A DNA stretch of 39,784 nucleotides, from positions 1 to 39,784 of the IMG/VR virus record IMGVR_UViG_3300047673_000232. One strand, written 5' to 3'. Positions 14,714 to 21,002 of this stretch are shown one piece after another; position 1 is the stretch's first letter, and each line of letters begins with the position of its first letter. Below the pieces are notes generated by a model that searched no databases, was not told where the DNA came from, and saw nothing but the letters and a program-made list of their open reading frames with translations. The translations under genes and the position numbers were made by a program. This stretch comes from a virus.

Positions 14714-16105
14714 TCAACGAGGTTTTGCGCGGGCGATGATCTCCAAATGTTCGAGCCTCGGTTTCATCCGGCCCTTACCGCGCGAACGTACGGCGACCCG
14801 TTCCAACACCCAGCGGACGACGGCGCGTCGTCGCTCGACGTCGAGCGAGTGCCACCATGTAGCGATCTCACCCGCGTCAGTGACCGCCAGTCCGTATAGC
14901 GGCGTTCCGTTCGCAAGACGGTCGTAGCGTTCCTCGGCGAAAGCGAGCCGCGGGCGAAGAGTCGCGGTCGCAGCCAGCATCTGCTCGCGCGTGACAAGCC
15001 CGCTGGCGCGATCCTCCGCCCACTCATCAAGGTCCTGCTGTAGCCGAGTCACCTCGGCGCGTGCGTCCCCAATCCCATCCCCATCCGGGGCCCAAAGGGT
15101 CGCGGCCCTGGGGTCCGAGAGTCGTGCGATCACCGCCGCTGTAACCACGTCATCGGCGAATAGCATGGGGAGGCTGGCGCACCCACCATCCCGACACACC
15201 AGCACTGAGTACCCGTCACCATTCGTAGACTTCCGTCGATTCACTCCCATCGGACCATCACACTCGGCGCACGTTGCGATACCGCCGAGCAAATGCAGCG
15301 GAGCGCGGCCACCCCGGCCCTGGCCCTGGGTACGCCGGGCCGGATTCGCGAGCAACCGCAACACGGCACGAAACGTTTCCTCGGGCACAAGTACAGCCCA
15401 GTCGCCGGGCCCCACTTCCTCACCGCGATAGGTCGCGATTCCCGCGTTGCGCGGGGATGCCAACACCCACCGCAAACCGGTCGGATCCCACTCGCCGTCA
15501 AGCGTGGTCCTGATGCCCTGGTCATTCCAACTGCGGACAACTGACCGCAGCGACGATCCTGCTAGAACGTCATTAAACGCATCCCGCACAAGCTGCGCCT
15601 CTATAGGATGCAATGTGCCGTCCATATTGTAACCGAACGGTCGCCGACTCCAGGTTGGCTTGCCACGCGAAGCCTTTTGCTGATTTGCCGCGACCTGACG
15701 TAATGCCTTCTGCTCGCCTTCGTACTGCGCCCACGCGGTGACCGTCCGGGCAACGGCCCGGCCCGCTGGCGTTGACAGGTCGAGGTGCCCGACGTGCGCG
15801 GCATGCACGTTGACCCCTGTTTTAATTACACGCTCAAGGTCATCACTGCCCCGAATTAGTCGGTCAGTGTGCCAAATGATGACCGGCAACGGGTTGCGCT
15901 GCAGATCGGTCAGCAACTGCTCGAACGCAGGCCGTCGCTTACCTGTCGTTGCGCTCAGGTCGTTGTCAATGTAGGGATCGCCGATCCACTCCATACCGAG
16001 TCGCTCACGTAGCGCATCGGCGTCAGGTTGCTGCCGATCGACGCCGAGGTGCTCCCCGGTGCGATCCTGGGAGATGCGGTAGTAGGCGTATGCCAAGGTG
16101 CTCAT
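14714..16105 (-). CDS. int: Large serine integrase (463 aa)
   Basis: Catalyses site-specific integration at attP x attB. ATG at 16105. The resolvase-type catalytic domain has Ser12 in AYAYYRISQDRTG as nucleophile, GKRRPAFEQLL and WHTDRLIRGSDDLERV. A recombinase domain covers about 165-260. A zinc ribbon follows (CAECDG ... CRDGGC), then a coiled coil (about 345-385) that controls synapsis, then a basic tail (SRGKGRMKPR). It is complete and slightly short for the family. A palindromic candidate attP lies 2 bp upstream, and a divergent excisionase-like gene starts at 16473. A leaderless -10 (TACACT) ends 6 nt before the ATG. Confidence 0.93.
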   Translation of the reverse strand: MSTLAYAYYRISQDRTGEHLGVDRQQPDADALRERLGMEWIGDPYIDNDLSATTGKRRPAFEQLLTDLQRNPLPVIIWHTDRLIRGSDDLERVIKTGVNVHAAHVGHLDLSTPAGRAVARTVTAWAQYEGEQKALRQVAANQQKASRGKPTWSRRPFGYNMDGTLHPIEAQLVRDAFNDVLAGSSLRSVVRSWNDQGIRTTLDGEWDPTGLRWVLASPRNAGIATYRGEEVGPGDWAVLVPEETFRAVLRLLANPARRTQGQGRGGRAPLHLLGGIATCAECDGPMGVNRRKSTNGDGYSVLVCRDGGCASLPMLFADDVVTAAVIARLSDPRAATLWAPDGDGIGDARAEVTRLQQDLDEWAEDRASGLVTREQMLAATATLRPRLAFAEERYDRLANGTPLYGLAVTDAGEIATWWHSLDVERRRAVVRWVLERVAVRSRGKGRMKPRLEHLEIIARAKPR

Positions 16106-16106
16106 T

Positions 16107-16160
16107 TATTGAGTGTACACGGCGAGTCGCTGCACCCCGACTCTGACTTAGGACTCAATA
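16107..16160. other. attP: Candidate attP: 54-bp nested palindrome
   Basis: Outer arms TATTGAGT (16107-16114) / ACTCAATA (16153-16160) and inner arms GAGTCG (16124-16129) / CGACTC (16138-16143) share exactly the same centre, between 16133 and 16134. Each is separated from the other by 9 bp. Central dinucleotide is CA (non-palindromic, as serine integrases need). Size, symmetry and position beside int fit known serine-integrase attP sites of about 50 bp. Confidence 0.65.
16112..16141 (-). promoter_or_regulatory. Candidate leaderless int promoter
   Basis: On the minus strand TACACT (16117-16112) is a good -10 box, and the start would fall on the A of the int ATG, giving a leaderless mRNA. The -35 position (about 16135-16141) is weak and lies on the far side of the proposed crossover. 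The palindrome GTGTACAC overlaps the -10. Confidence 0.45.
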
Positions 16161-16472
16161 TCTGAGCACGGGCCACAGCGATATCCTGCGTGCGCAGCTC
16201 GCTGAGGGTGCCGCAACTCGACGTCCGGCCGGGGTGTCAGTGGCCCGCCGTAGGGTCCTGGGGCAGGACGCGCAGCACCTCTGCCGGACCGGCGCGGTAT
16301 GCCGCACTGTCACTCAATTCAAGGGTTGTGACAACGGTGTGACGCGACTGTTACTTGCGACCCGAAACCGAGTCACGTCATGCGCCGACGTCCATACGTG
16401 TCTGCCCTCTTGCGCGTACGCTCGCCAGCACCGGGTGACCACACCGCCCGAGGCACAAAATAGGGGAGCACT
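16161..16472. other. Intergenic region upstream of excisionase-like gene
   Basis: No gene seen in about 310 bp. It contains GTTGTGACAAC at 16325-16335 and a nearby GTGAC repeat (GTGTGACG), possible operator half-sites. It should hold the rightward promoter for 16473, but no clear -35/-10 pair is visible. Confidence 0.4.
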
Positions 16473-16766
16473 GTGACAAACGCGCATCGCAGGACAGCAG
16501 GACATGAGGTGTCACCGGAGGCTGTTCCGGACGTTGAACTTGAATACGCAACGCTTCGGGAGGCCGCCGAGATTCTTGGCGTGAATTACGCAACGGTGCG
16601 CCGTTGGATCGCTGCGGGACGTCTGGAGTCCTACCGACTCGGACCGAAGATGGTGCGTGTCAGACGTGAGGACTTGACACAGTTGCTGAGTCCCATCCCG
16701 ACGGCTGTCCGGAACGGGTCCGCGACGAGTAAAGCACGATCGGAGCAAAAGACACGCAAAGACTAG
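16473..16766 (+). CDS. Excisionase-like helix-turn-helix protein (97 aa)
   Basis: GTG at 16473 is preceded by AGGGGAGC. Residues about 24-72 (YATLREAAEILGVNYATVRR then WIAAGRLESYRLGPKMVRVR and REDLTQLL) form an HTH_17/excise domain. Basic tails flank it. Being divergent from int across the proposed attP, it could be the recombination directionality factor, or a regulator of the lysis/lysogeny choice. Family alone does not tell which. Confidence 0.78.
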   Translation: MTNAHRRTAGHEVSPEAVPDVELEYATLREAAEILGVNYATVRRWIAAGRLESYRLGPKMVRVRREDLTQLLSPIPTAVRNGSATSKARSEQKTRKD

Positions 16767-16811
16767 CCGCGCAAACCTCCCCAACACGCGTCGCTTGTGA
16801 CTACCGTTGCA

Positions 16812-16839
16812 CCCATGCGCGCACTACTGCGCACATGGG
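16812..16839. promoter_or_regulatory. 12-bp inverted repeat
   Basis: CCCATGCGCGCA (16812-16823) and TGCGCACATGGG (16828-16839) pair with one mismatch around CTAC. It lies between the excisionase-like gene and the next gene. It could be an operator or a weak terminator. Confidence 0.5.
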
Positions 16840-16871
16840 CATCGGTGGACTTACCGACACGGGGAGCATCG

Positions 16872-17342
16872 TTGAAGACACCACGACGCAGAGCGGCACG
16901 ACGCGGCGACGCCGTTGGCAACTGGATTCAGTCACTACCGCAAACCTTTATTGAGTGCCGCGACCTCGGACACGTCTGGCGACCGTGGCGCGCCTCCTGG
17001 AACGCGGCGGAGCGCGAGTACCGGCGCATCCTTCGGTGTGCCCGCTGCAGCACCGAACGAACGCAGTCACTGAGTGCAGGTGGCCTCGTTCTGAAGGGCA
17101 GCTATAGCTACATCGACGGCTATGCCAAGCCCGAGGACACCGGCCACTTTGACCGGTCCGAGCGGGCGGCGCTGCGTCTTGAATCGCTGTTGCGGCTCGT
17201 GGTCGATGAACCTTCGGCACACCTTGAGTCCGGGGAGCTGGTAGTCGAACTGCCGGACGATCGGCCGGTCGTCGCGCCGCCCGAACGCATGCACGCCGTT
17301 GGTGACCTCACCGCCGTTCGCTCCGCCAAGGAGGCCTCCTAA
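16872..17342 (+). CDS. Conserved actinophage Cys-containing protein (156 aa)
   Basis: TTG 16872 is preferred because GGGGAG lies 6 nt upstream; GTG 16797 and ATG 16815 have no site, and the latter lies in a hairpin. IQSLPQTFIECRDLGHVWRP and ILRCARCSTERTQSLS form a possible zinc site, followed by YSYIDGYAKPEDTGHF. I recall this as a widespread actinophage family of unknown function. Its TAA overlaps the next ATG (TAATG). Confidence 0.65.
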   Translation: MKTPRRRAARRGDAVGNWIQSLPQTFIECRDLGHVWRPWRASWNAAEREYRRILRCARCSTERTQSLSAGGLVLKGSYSYIDGYAKPEDTGHFDRSERAALRLESLLRLVVDEPSAHLESGELVVELPDDRPVVAPPERMHAVGDLTAVRSAKEAS

Positions 17343-17932
17343 TGGCGCGCGAAATCGTCCTCTGGTGTGACGTTGACATGCGCGACGATCAGCGGGTACC
17401 GGGATCGACCCGCACTCTCGACCTCGGTCACGGTCCGCGTGAGATCGATCTGTGCGACCAGCACGCCAAGCAGTACCTCGAACCGTTGGCTGACATCCTT
17501 GACGAGCTGGGCAGTAGGGCGGAGCGTCCGCAGACGCTCCGCCCGAGGGCGGACGCGCGCAAGGTGCAGGGACTGTCGAAACTGGACAACCTGTTGACAA
17601 CCCAACGGCGCGGCAAGCTCCCGGACGATGACGACGACGGCCGGGGTTTTCAGTGCCTGTTCTGCACGTTGGACTACACGAACTCCGGTTCCCTGCGGGT
17701 GCACATCCGCAAGCTGCACGGTTTCACCGACGCCGGTTTCCCGGAGATTTTCGGCCGCGCCTGCCCGCTGTGTGGCCAGTCCGGCTACGGCGCACTCAGC
17801 GTGCACGCACTGAACACCCACAACCAACCGAACGTGTCCGCGCTGTTCGTGGCGGCCCGTGAGGCGGGTGACCCTCACGGCATCGTCGCCGAGCGGGTCG
17901 CACTGGCGCAGAACGTGCGGCTACCCGAATGA
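17342..17932 (+). CDS. Lsr2-like domain with two C2H2 zinc fingers (196 aa)
   Basis: ATG 17342. Residues 3-58 (REIVLWCDVDMRDDQRVPGS, then GHGPREIDLCDQHAKQYLEP) resemble the Lsr2 dimerisation domain, with conserved EIDL. A basic and acidic linker with a DDDDD run follows. Then comes Cys105-x2-Cys108-x12-His121-x4-His126, a textbook C2H2 finger, and Cys141-x2-Cys144-x10-His155-x4-His160. It probably binds DNA as a dimer, and may act as a silencer or antagonist of host Lsr2. Its ATGA overlap couples it to a related gene. Confidence 0.75.
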   Translation: MAREIVLWCDVDMRDDQRVPGSTRTLDLGHGPREIDLCDQHAKQYLEPLADILDELGSRAERPQTLRPRADARKVQGLSKLDNLLTTQRRGKLPDDDDDGRGFQCLFCTLDYTNSGSLRVHIRKLHGFTDAGFPEIFGRACPLCGQSGYGALSVHALNTHNQPNVSALFVAAREAGDPHGIVAERVALAQNVRLPE

Positions 17933-18432
17933 AACGCGAGGTTGTCCGGCTGGTCTGCGATCTCTGCCAGTTGGACGAAATCGAGACCGACGGGGTTGAG
18001 ACCCGACGGTTGCGGCTGGACCGCAATGAGATCGAGTGCGAGGTGTGTCACGCCTGTTGGGTCCGGGCCGTCAAACACCTACTGCCGTTGGTGAAGTCGG
18101 GTCGTCAGGCCAAACATTCGCGGACGCGGACGCGAACCCGCACCGTCTCCGATGGTGCGGTGCGGATGCCGGGAACGGACTGGCGGTTCACCTCGCACGC
18201 GTTGGAACGGATCGGCGAGCGTCGCCTCGACCCGGTACGGGTGGTCGAAGTGGCCGACCATCCGGCGCAGACCCGACCGAGCACGAGCCTGGTGGAGGCG
18301 ATGGTGCACGAATGCAACGACGTGCACGTTGTGGTCATCGCAAGCCGCAAGATCATCATCACGGCGGCCGGACGTGATCAGGCGATCGACCGGGAGGCCG
18401 CGGTATCGCTGGTCGGGAAGGCGGCGTCATGA
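17929..18432 (+). CDS. Lsr2-like domain fused to DUF4258-like domain (167 aa)
   Basis: ATG 17929 (ATGA overlap). The N-terminus (VVRLVCDLCQLDEIETDGVE, then RLDRNEIECEVCHACW) parallels the preceding protein, with extra Cys pairs (10/13, 37/40/43). A basic RTRTRTRT linker follows. The C-terminus reads FTSHALERIGERRLDPVRVV then VIASRKIIITA, the pattern of DUF4258, a fold related to small toxin-like RNA/DNA-acting domains. A silencing or interference role is possible, but catalytic activity is not shown. Confidence 0.68.
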   Translation: MKREVVRLVCDLCQLDEIETDGVETRRLRLDRNEIECEVCHACWVRAVKHLLPLVKSGRQAKHSRTRTRTRTVSDGAVRMPGTDWRFTSHALERIGERRLDPVRVVEVADHPAQTRPSTSLVEAMVHECNDVHVVVIASRKIIITAAGRDQAIDREAAVSLVGKAAS

Positions 18433-18644
18433 GCGGGCTGCGGCCGGTCGGAATGACGCGCGCCGAGCTGGCGGATGTCCTGCAAGACATGGCCGAACGC
18501 GTCAGTGCCGGCGATTCGTTCGAGGGACACATCGAATACGCGATACCCGACAACCCGGTTGGTGAGGTGGAAGTGAGTGCCGCGTACCGGATCGGAAACC
18601 TTCAGGGTCAGGGTGGCCTGCGGCTGATCGGGGTGATGTCGTGA
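18429..18644 (+). CDS. Small hypothetical protein (71 aa)
   Basis: ATG 18429 (ATGA overlap). VGMTRAELADVLQDMAERVS forms a helix, and a beta-rich segment follows (EGHIEYAIPDNPVGEVEVSA). I recall similar short proteins in actinophages. Unknown role. Confidence 0.65.
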   Translation: MSGLRPVGMTRAELADVLQDMAERVSAGDSFEGHIEYAIPDNPVGEVEVSAAYRIGNLQGQGGLRLIGVMS

Positions 18645-18865
18645 CCAGCACCCCCACCAATGACGAGGCGGCGCAAGCCGTCCGATCAGCGGCCGCGCTC
18701 TGCGATGTGGAGGAAGCATGCGCCGACGCACTGTTGACCGCATGCGCGGCAACCCTCACCCTGTCCGGACTCCCCGCAACACCCCGTGCCGCAGTCGATC
18801 GCGCGAGTTTGGCACTTGCACGCATCGTCGAACAAACGGCGCGAGAGGGGGCCAAGCCGCGATGA
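18641..18865 (+). CDS. Ala-rich helical protein (74 aa)
   Basis: GTG 18641 (GTGA overlap). All-helical, Ala/Leu/Cys-rich, ending ALARIVEQTAREGAKPR. No known motif. Confidence 0.6.
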   Translation: MTSTPTNDEAAQAVRSAAALCDVEEACADALLTACAATLTLSGLPATPRAAVDRASLALARIVEQTAREGAKPR

Positions 18866-19146
18866 GTAATACCGACGTAAGCGCCGAACCGTGGCCCGGC
18901 ACACCGGACCCGCGGTCGATGTACGTGCTGATAGTCGAAGCCGAGCGACCCGACGGCGACCGCTGCATTGACGAGGTGTTGGGACCGATGACGCTGGACG
19001 CCGTTTCGTTTCGTTTCGGCATCCGGCTCGCCGAGCTGATCACGGCGGGGGAGCTGGTCGCGCCAACCGTCACCGTTGCCGCGCTGGTCGACTGGCGACA
19101 ACGTGACCGGCCGACGCGTGTCATCAACGTGGTGGACTCGCTGTGA
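18862..19146 (+). CDS. Hypothetical alpha/beta protein (94 aa)
   Basis: ATG 18862 (ATGA), with GAGAGGGGG upstream. SMYVLIVEAERPDGDRCIDE and FRFGIRLAELITAGELVAPT suggest a small folded domain. Unrecognised. Confidence 0.62.
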   Translation: MSNTDVSAEPWPGTPDPRSMYVLIVEAERPDGDRCIDEVLGPMTLDAVSFRFGIRLAELITAGELVAPTVTVAALVDWRQRDRPTRVINVVDSL

Positions 19147-19391
19147 CCACCAACGGCCATGACAGCGAAACCACTGCGCTACTGGCGATCCTGACCGGCC
19201 ATCTGATCGGCCACCTGACCCGCGTCGACTGTCCGGTACGCATTGACCGGATCGACTTGCTCGACTGCGAGGGGGAACCGATCCCCATCTTTGCGCCCGA
19301 CGCCTTCGACCGCGACCGACACCCGACTCCGCGGTTCGATATCACCACGGCGAGCGGCCGCACGATCCGGGTCGAGCTGAGCTCGCAATGA
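19143..19391 (+). CDS. Hypothetical protein (82 aa)
   Basis: GTG 19143 (GTGA). An N-terminal His-containing helix (ALLAILTGHLIGHLTRVDCP) is followed by strands (FDITTASGRTIRVELSSQ). Unrecognised. Confidence 0.6.
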   Translation: MTTNGHDSETTALLAILTGHLIGHLTRVDCPVRIDRIDLLDCEGEPIPIFAPDAFDRDRHPTPRFDITTASGRTIRVELSSQ

Positions 19392-19594
19392 CCGGCGAGC
19401 CGATCCCGCCGGAAGACGTGCGGCTTTTCTACGCGGACGGGACCGAGGTGCCGATCTCGTGCATCTATGACGGGTTCCGGGATGGCATGCACCTATGGGA
19501 AATGATCGTTCCGCGGCCCGAACTCCCGGTCAGGGTCACGATAGCCGAACTGCCGCCGCACACGAGGATCACTGCGCGGGGGGTCGGCCCGTGA
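19388..19594 (+). CDS. Hypothetical beta-rich protein (68 aa)
   Basis: ATG 19388 (ATGA). DVRLFYADGTEVPISCIYDG and WEMIVPRPELPVRVTIAELP indicate a compact beta fold. I recall similar short proteins in actinophage cassettes. Unknown function. Confidence 0.62.
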   Translation: MTGEPIPPEDVRLFYADGTEVPISCIYDGFRDGMHLWEMIVPRPELPVRVTIAELPPHTRITARGVGP

Positions 19595-19770
19595 ACGAGC
19601 TGCGCGATGAGCGCGGCAACTTCCTAGGATTCGAACCGCGCGAGTGCGGCGAACACCGCACCGTCGGCACGTACCGCGCGTGGTGTTACGACTGTGCCGA
19701 ATGGTGCGCCCCGGCGGCACCATGTGTACGTTGCGAGATCGTGGAACTGCGCAAGCTCGCCGAGACGTAA
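19591..19770 (+). CDS. Zinc-ribbon microprotein (59 aa)
   Basis: GTG 19591 (GTGA). Five Cys in ECGEHRTVGTYRAWCYDCAE then WCAPAAPCVRCE, suggesting one or two zinc sites. Last gene before leader A. Confidence 0.62.
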   Translation: MNELRDERGNFLGFEPRECGEHRTVGTYRAWCYDCAEWCAPAAPCVRCEIVELRKLAET

Positions 19771-19800
19771 ACCGCTGTCAAGTCCCCGTTGTCTTTGGTC

Positions 19801-19909
19801 GCTGAGCCGATCGGGTGTATGTACACTCGGGACGCTCAAGCGTGGGCCGGTTCCGCCGTTAACTCCGGTTGAGAGCGGGACCGGCCCGCCGCACTGAAGG
19901 GACAGCATC
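19801..19909 (+). promoter_or_regulatory. Leader A: palindromic box plus hairpin
   Basis: The first 30 bp (19801-19830) match leader B at 28 of 30 positions. The near-palindrome CGGGTGTA-TG-TACACTCG spans 19812-19829, and TACACT may be a -10 box. GGGCCGGTTCCGC (19844-19856) pairs with GCGGGACCGGCCC (19875-19887), then AAGGGA precedes ATG 19910. The box starts exactly 109 bp before the ATG, as in leader B. Likely an operator/promoter and structured 5' leader. Confidence 0.65.
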
Positions 19910-20110
19910 ATGGGAAACTCATCGGCACTGTGGCAGATGGCGCAGACCTCACAAGCCAAGCGGTTGGGGAAAGAGGCCGCCGGACGTGAGAACGAACTAC
20001 TGGCCGTACTGCGCGAGCAGCTATCCCAGCAGCAGCAGCAAACCGCGCTACTGCAGTACCTCGCCGACCGCGCCCAGTCCGTCGAAACCGCACTGACCGG
20101 AAGGGGATGA
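19910..20110 (+). CDS. Coiled-coil microprotein (66 aa)
   Basis: ATG 19910. QTSQAKRLGKEAAGRENELL then a Gln-rich heptad stretch (EQLSQQQQQTALLQYLADRA) forms a coiled coil. First gene after leader A. The next gene encodes a ribbon-helix-helix protein 1 bp away. Confidence 0.65.
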   Translation: MGNSSALWQMAQTSQAKRLGKEAAGRENELLAVLREQLSQQQQQTALLQYLADRAQSVETALTGRG

Positions 20111-20111
20111 C

Positions 20112-20270
20112 ATGGCAAACCAACCGAAGACCCCGCACCGCACGATCCGGGTCGATGACGCGTTGTGGACGTCGGCGCAGCTTGCTGCCGCCGAGCGCGG
20201 CGAGTCGGTGAGCGACGTTATCCGCGCTGCTCTCGCCCGGTACGTCAAGCGGACGGCGGCGAACCGATGA
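20112..20270 (+). CDS. Ribbon-helix-helix DNA-binding protein (52 aa)
   Basis: ATG 20112, with AGGGGATG upstream. HRTIRVDDALWTSAQLAAAE followed by RGESVSDVIRAALARYVKR is a complete Arc/CopG/MetJ-type ribbon-helix-helix domain, at normal domain length. It binds DNA as a dimer in the major groove. It is a good candidate for the factor that recognises the nearby palindromic boxes, which is inference from position. Confidence 0.8.
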   Translation: MANQPKTPHRTIRVDDALWTSAQLAAAERGESVSDVIRAALARYVKRTAANR

Positions 20271-20407
20271 GCAACGCGCTGCCGTGCATGTGGTTTGCGG
20301 CCTGCGTCCGTCCGGCGGCCGGACTGGTCAGGCATCCGATCATCGGCAACGTGCCGACCTGCACGCACTGCGCCGAGCGGCACGAGCTGAATTTGCAGCC
20401 GCTATGA
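20267..20407 (+). CDS. Zinc-finger microprotein (46 aa)
   Basis: ATG 20267 (ATGA). LPCMWFAACVRPAAGLVRHP and VPTCTHCAERHEL hold four Cys and several His, one likely zinc site. Such 'CxxFA' knuckles are common in actinophage proteins. Confidence 0.6.
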   Translation: MSNALPCMWFAACVRPAAGLVRHPIIGNVPTCTHCAERHELNLQPL

Positions 20408-20577
20408 CCCGACGAATCGAGCTGACCCGGCCGCAGCTTGACGAGCTGATCTCCGCGTGTGATGACGCCGATTCGATCGATCGGCACGACGTGGAAGCTC
20501 GTGACGGCGCAGCGCTGCAGCGCCGAGCCATACGGGATGGTGTTCGGGAAAAACTCGTCGCAGCCGGGAATCGCTGA
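20404..20577 (+). CDS. Hypothetical protein (57 aa)
   Basis: ATG 20404 (ATGA). Starts MTRRIELTRPQLDELISACD; helical and charged. Its stop codon lies inside the first bases of leader B. Unrecognised. Confidence 0.6.
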   Translation: MTRRIELTRPQLDELISACDDADSIDRHDVEARDGAALQRRAIRDGVREKLVAAGNR

Positions 20578-20681
20578 GCCGAACGGGTGTATGTACACCC
20601 GGATCACTACGGCCCGAGCGGATTCCGGCCGTTATTGGGTATGCGAGCAACACCGCTCGCACAACCGCCGGGAGGCACCCC
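20573..20681 (+). promoter_or_regulatory. Leader B: palindromic box plus alternative hairpins
   Basis: 20573-20602 matches leader A. The palindrome CGGGTGTA-TG-TACACCCG (20584-20601) has perfect arms. CGAGCGG (20615-20621) can pair with CCGCTCG (20653-20659), the same position as leader A's hairpin. Alternatively TGCGAGC (20642-20648) pairs with GCTCGCA (20655-20661). GGGAGG (20670-20675) serves ATG 20682. Confidence 0.65.
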
Positions 20682-20840
20682 ATGCAGAACCTCAACACGC
20701 AGGCAGCCGTCAACGCGGCGCGCGACGCGCTGTACCGTCGTGAGGCGTCCGGCGAGGGCATCGCCGAGAGCGCGTGGCTCGCCGTTGGCGACGCGCAGGA
20801 CGCGCTCAACAACTGGACCCCGGAGGGGTACGTGCGCTGA
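20682..20840 (+). CDS. Small helical protein (52 aa)
   Basis: ATG 20682, with GGGAGG upstream. AAVNAARDALYRREASGEGI then AESAWLAVGDAQDALNNW; helical and slightly acidic. It is alone under leader B and followed by the bidirectional terminator. Unknown role. Confidence 0.65.
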   Translation: MQNLNTQAAVNAARDALYRREASGEGIAESAWLAVGDAQDALNNWTPEGYVR

Positions 20841-20856
20841 CCCGCACAGCAAAGCA

Positions 20857-20884
20857 AGCGCCCGCCGGGATCCCGGCGGGCGCT
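20857..20884. terminator. Bidirectional rho-independent terminator
   Basis: AGCGCCCGCCGGGA and TCCCGGCGGGCGCT form a perfect 28-bp palindrome. TGTGTTT follows on the plus strand, and GCTTTGC on the minus. It separates the plus cassette from the convergent late operon. Confidence 0.88.
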
Positions 20885-20930
20885 GCTGTGTTTCCTACCT
20901 CACTGCGTTGCCACGTCGGCCCGCTGAGAG

Positions 20931-20975
20931 GTTGCGGAAGCTCGGGTGACAGGGACGGCCACCCGTTCCCGCAAC
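20931..20975. terminator. Second hairpin after endolysin
   Basis: GTTGCGG pairs with CCCGCAAC at the base and CGGGTG with CACCCG near the tip. It lies 28 bp beyond the endolysin stop on the minus strand. Probably helps end or protect the late message. Confidence 0.55.
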
Positions 20976-21002
20976 GGGCCGTAGAATGGCGTACAGCGGT
21001 TC

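Noticed and set aside
19819-19872. Short frame starting MYTR inside leader A
   Set aside because: No ribosome site, and the shared sequence with leader B is explained by the palindromic box rather than by coding constraint.
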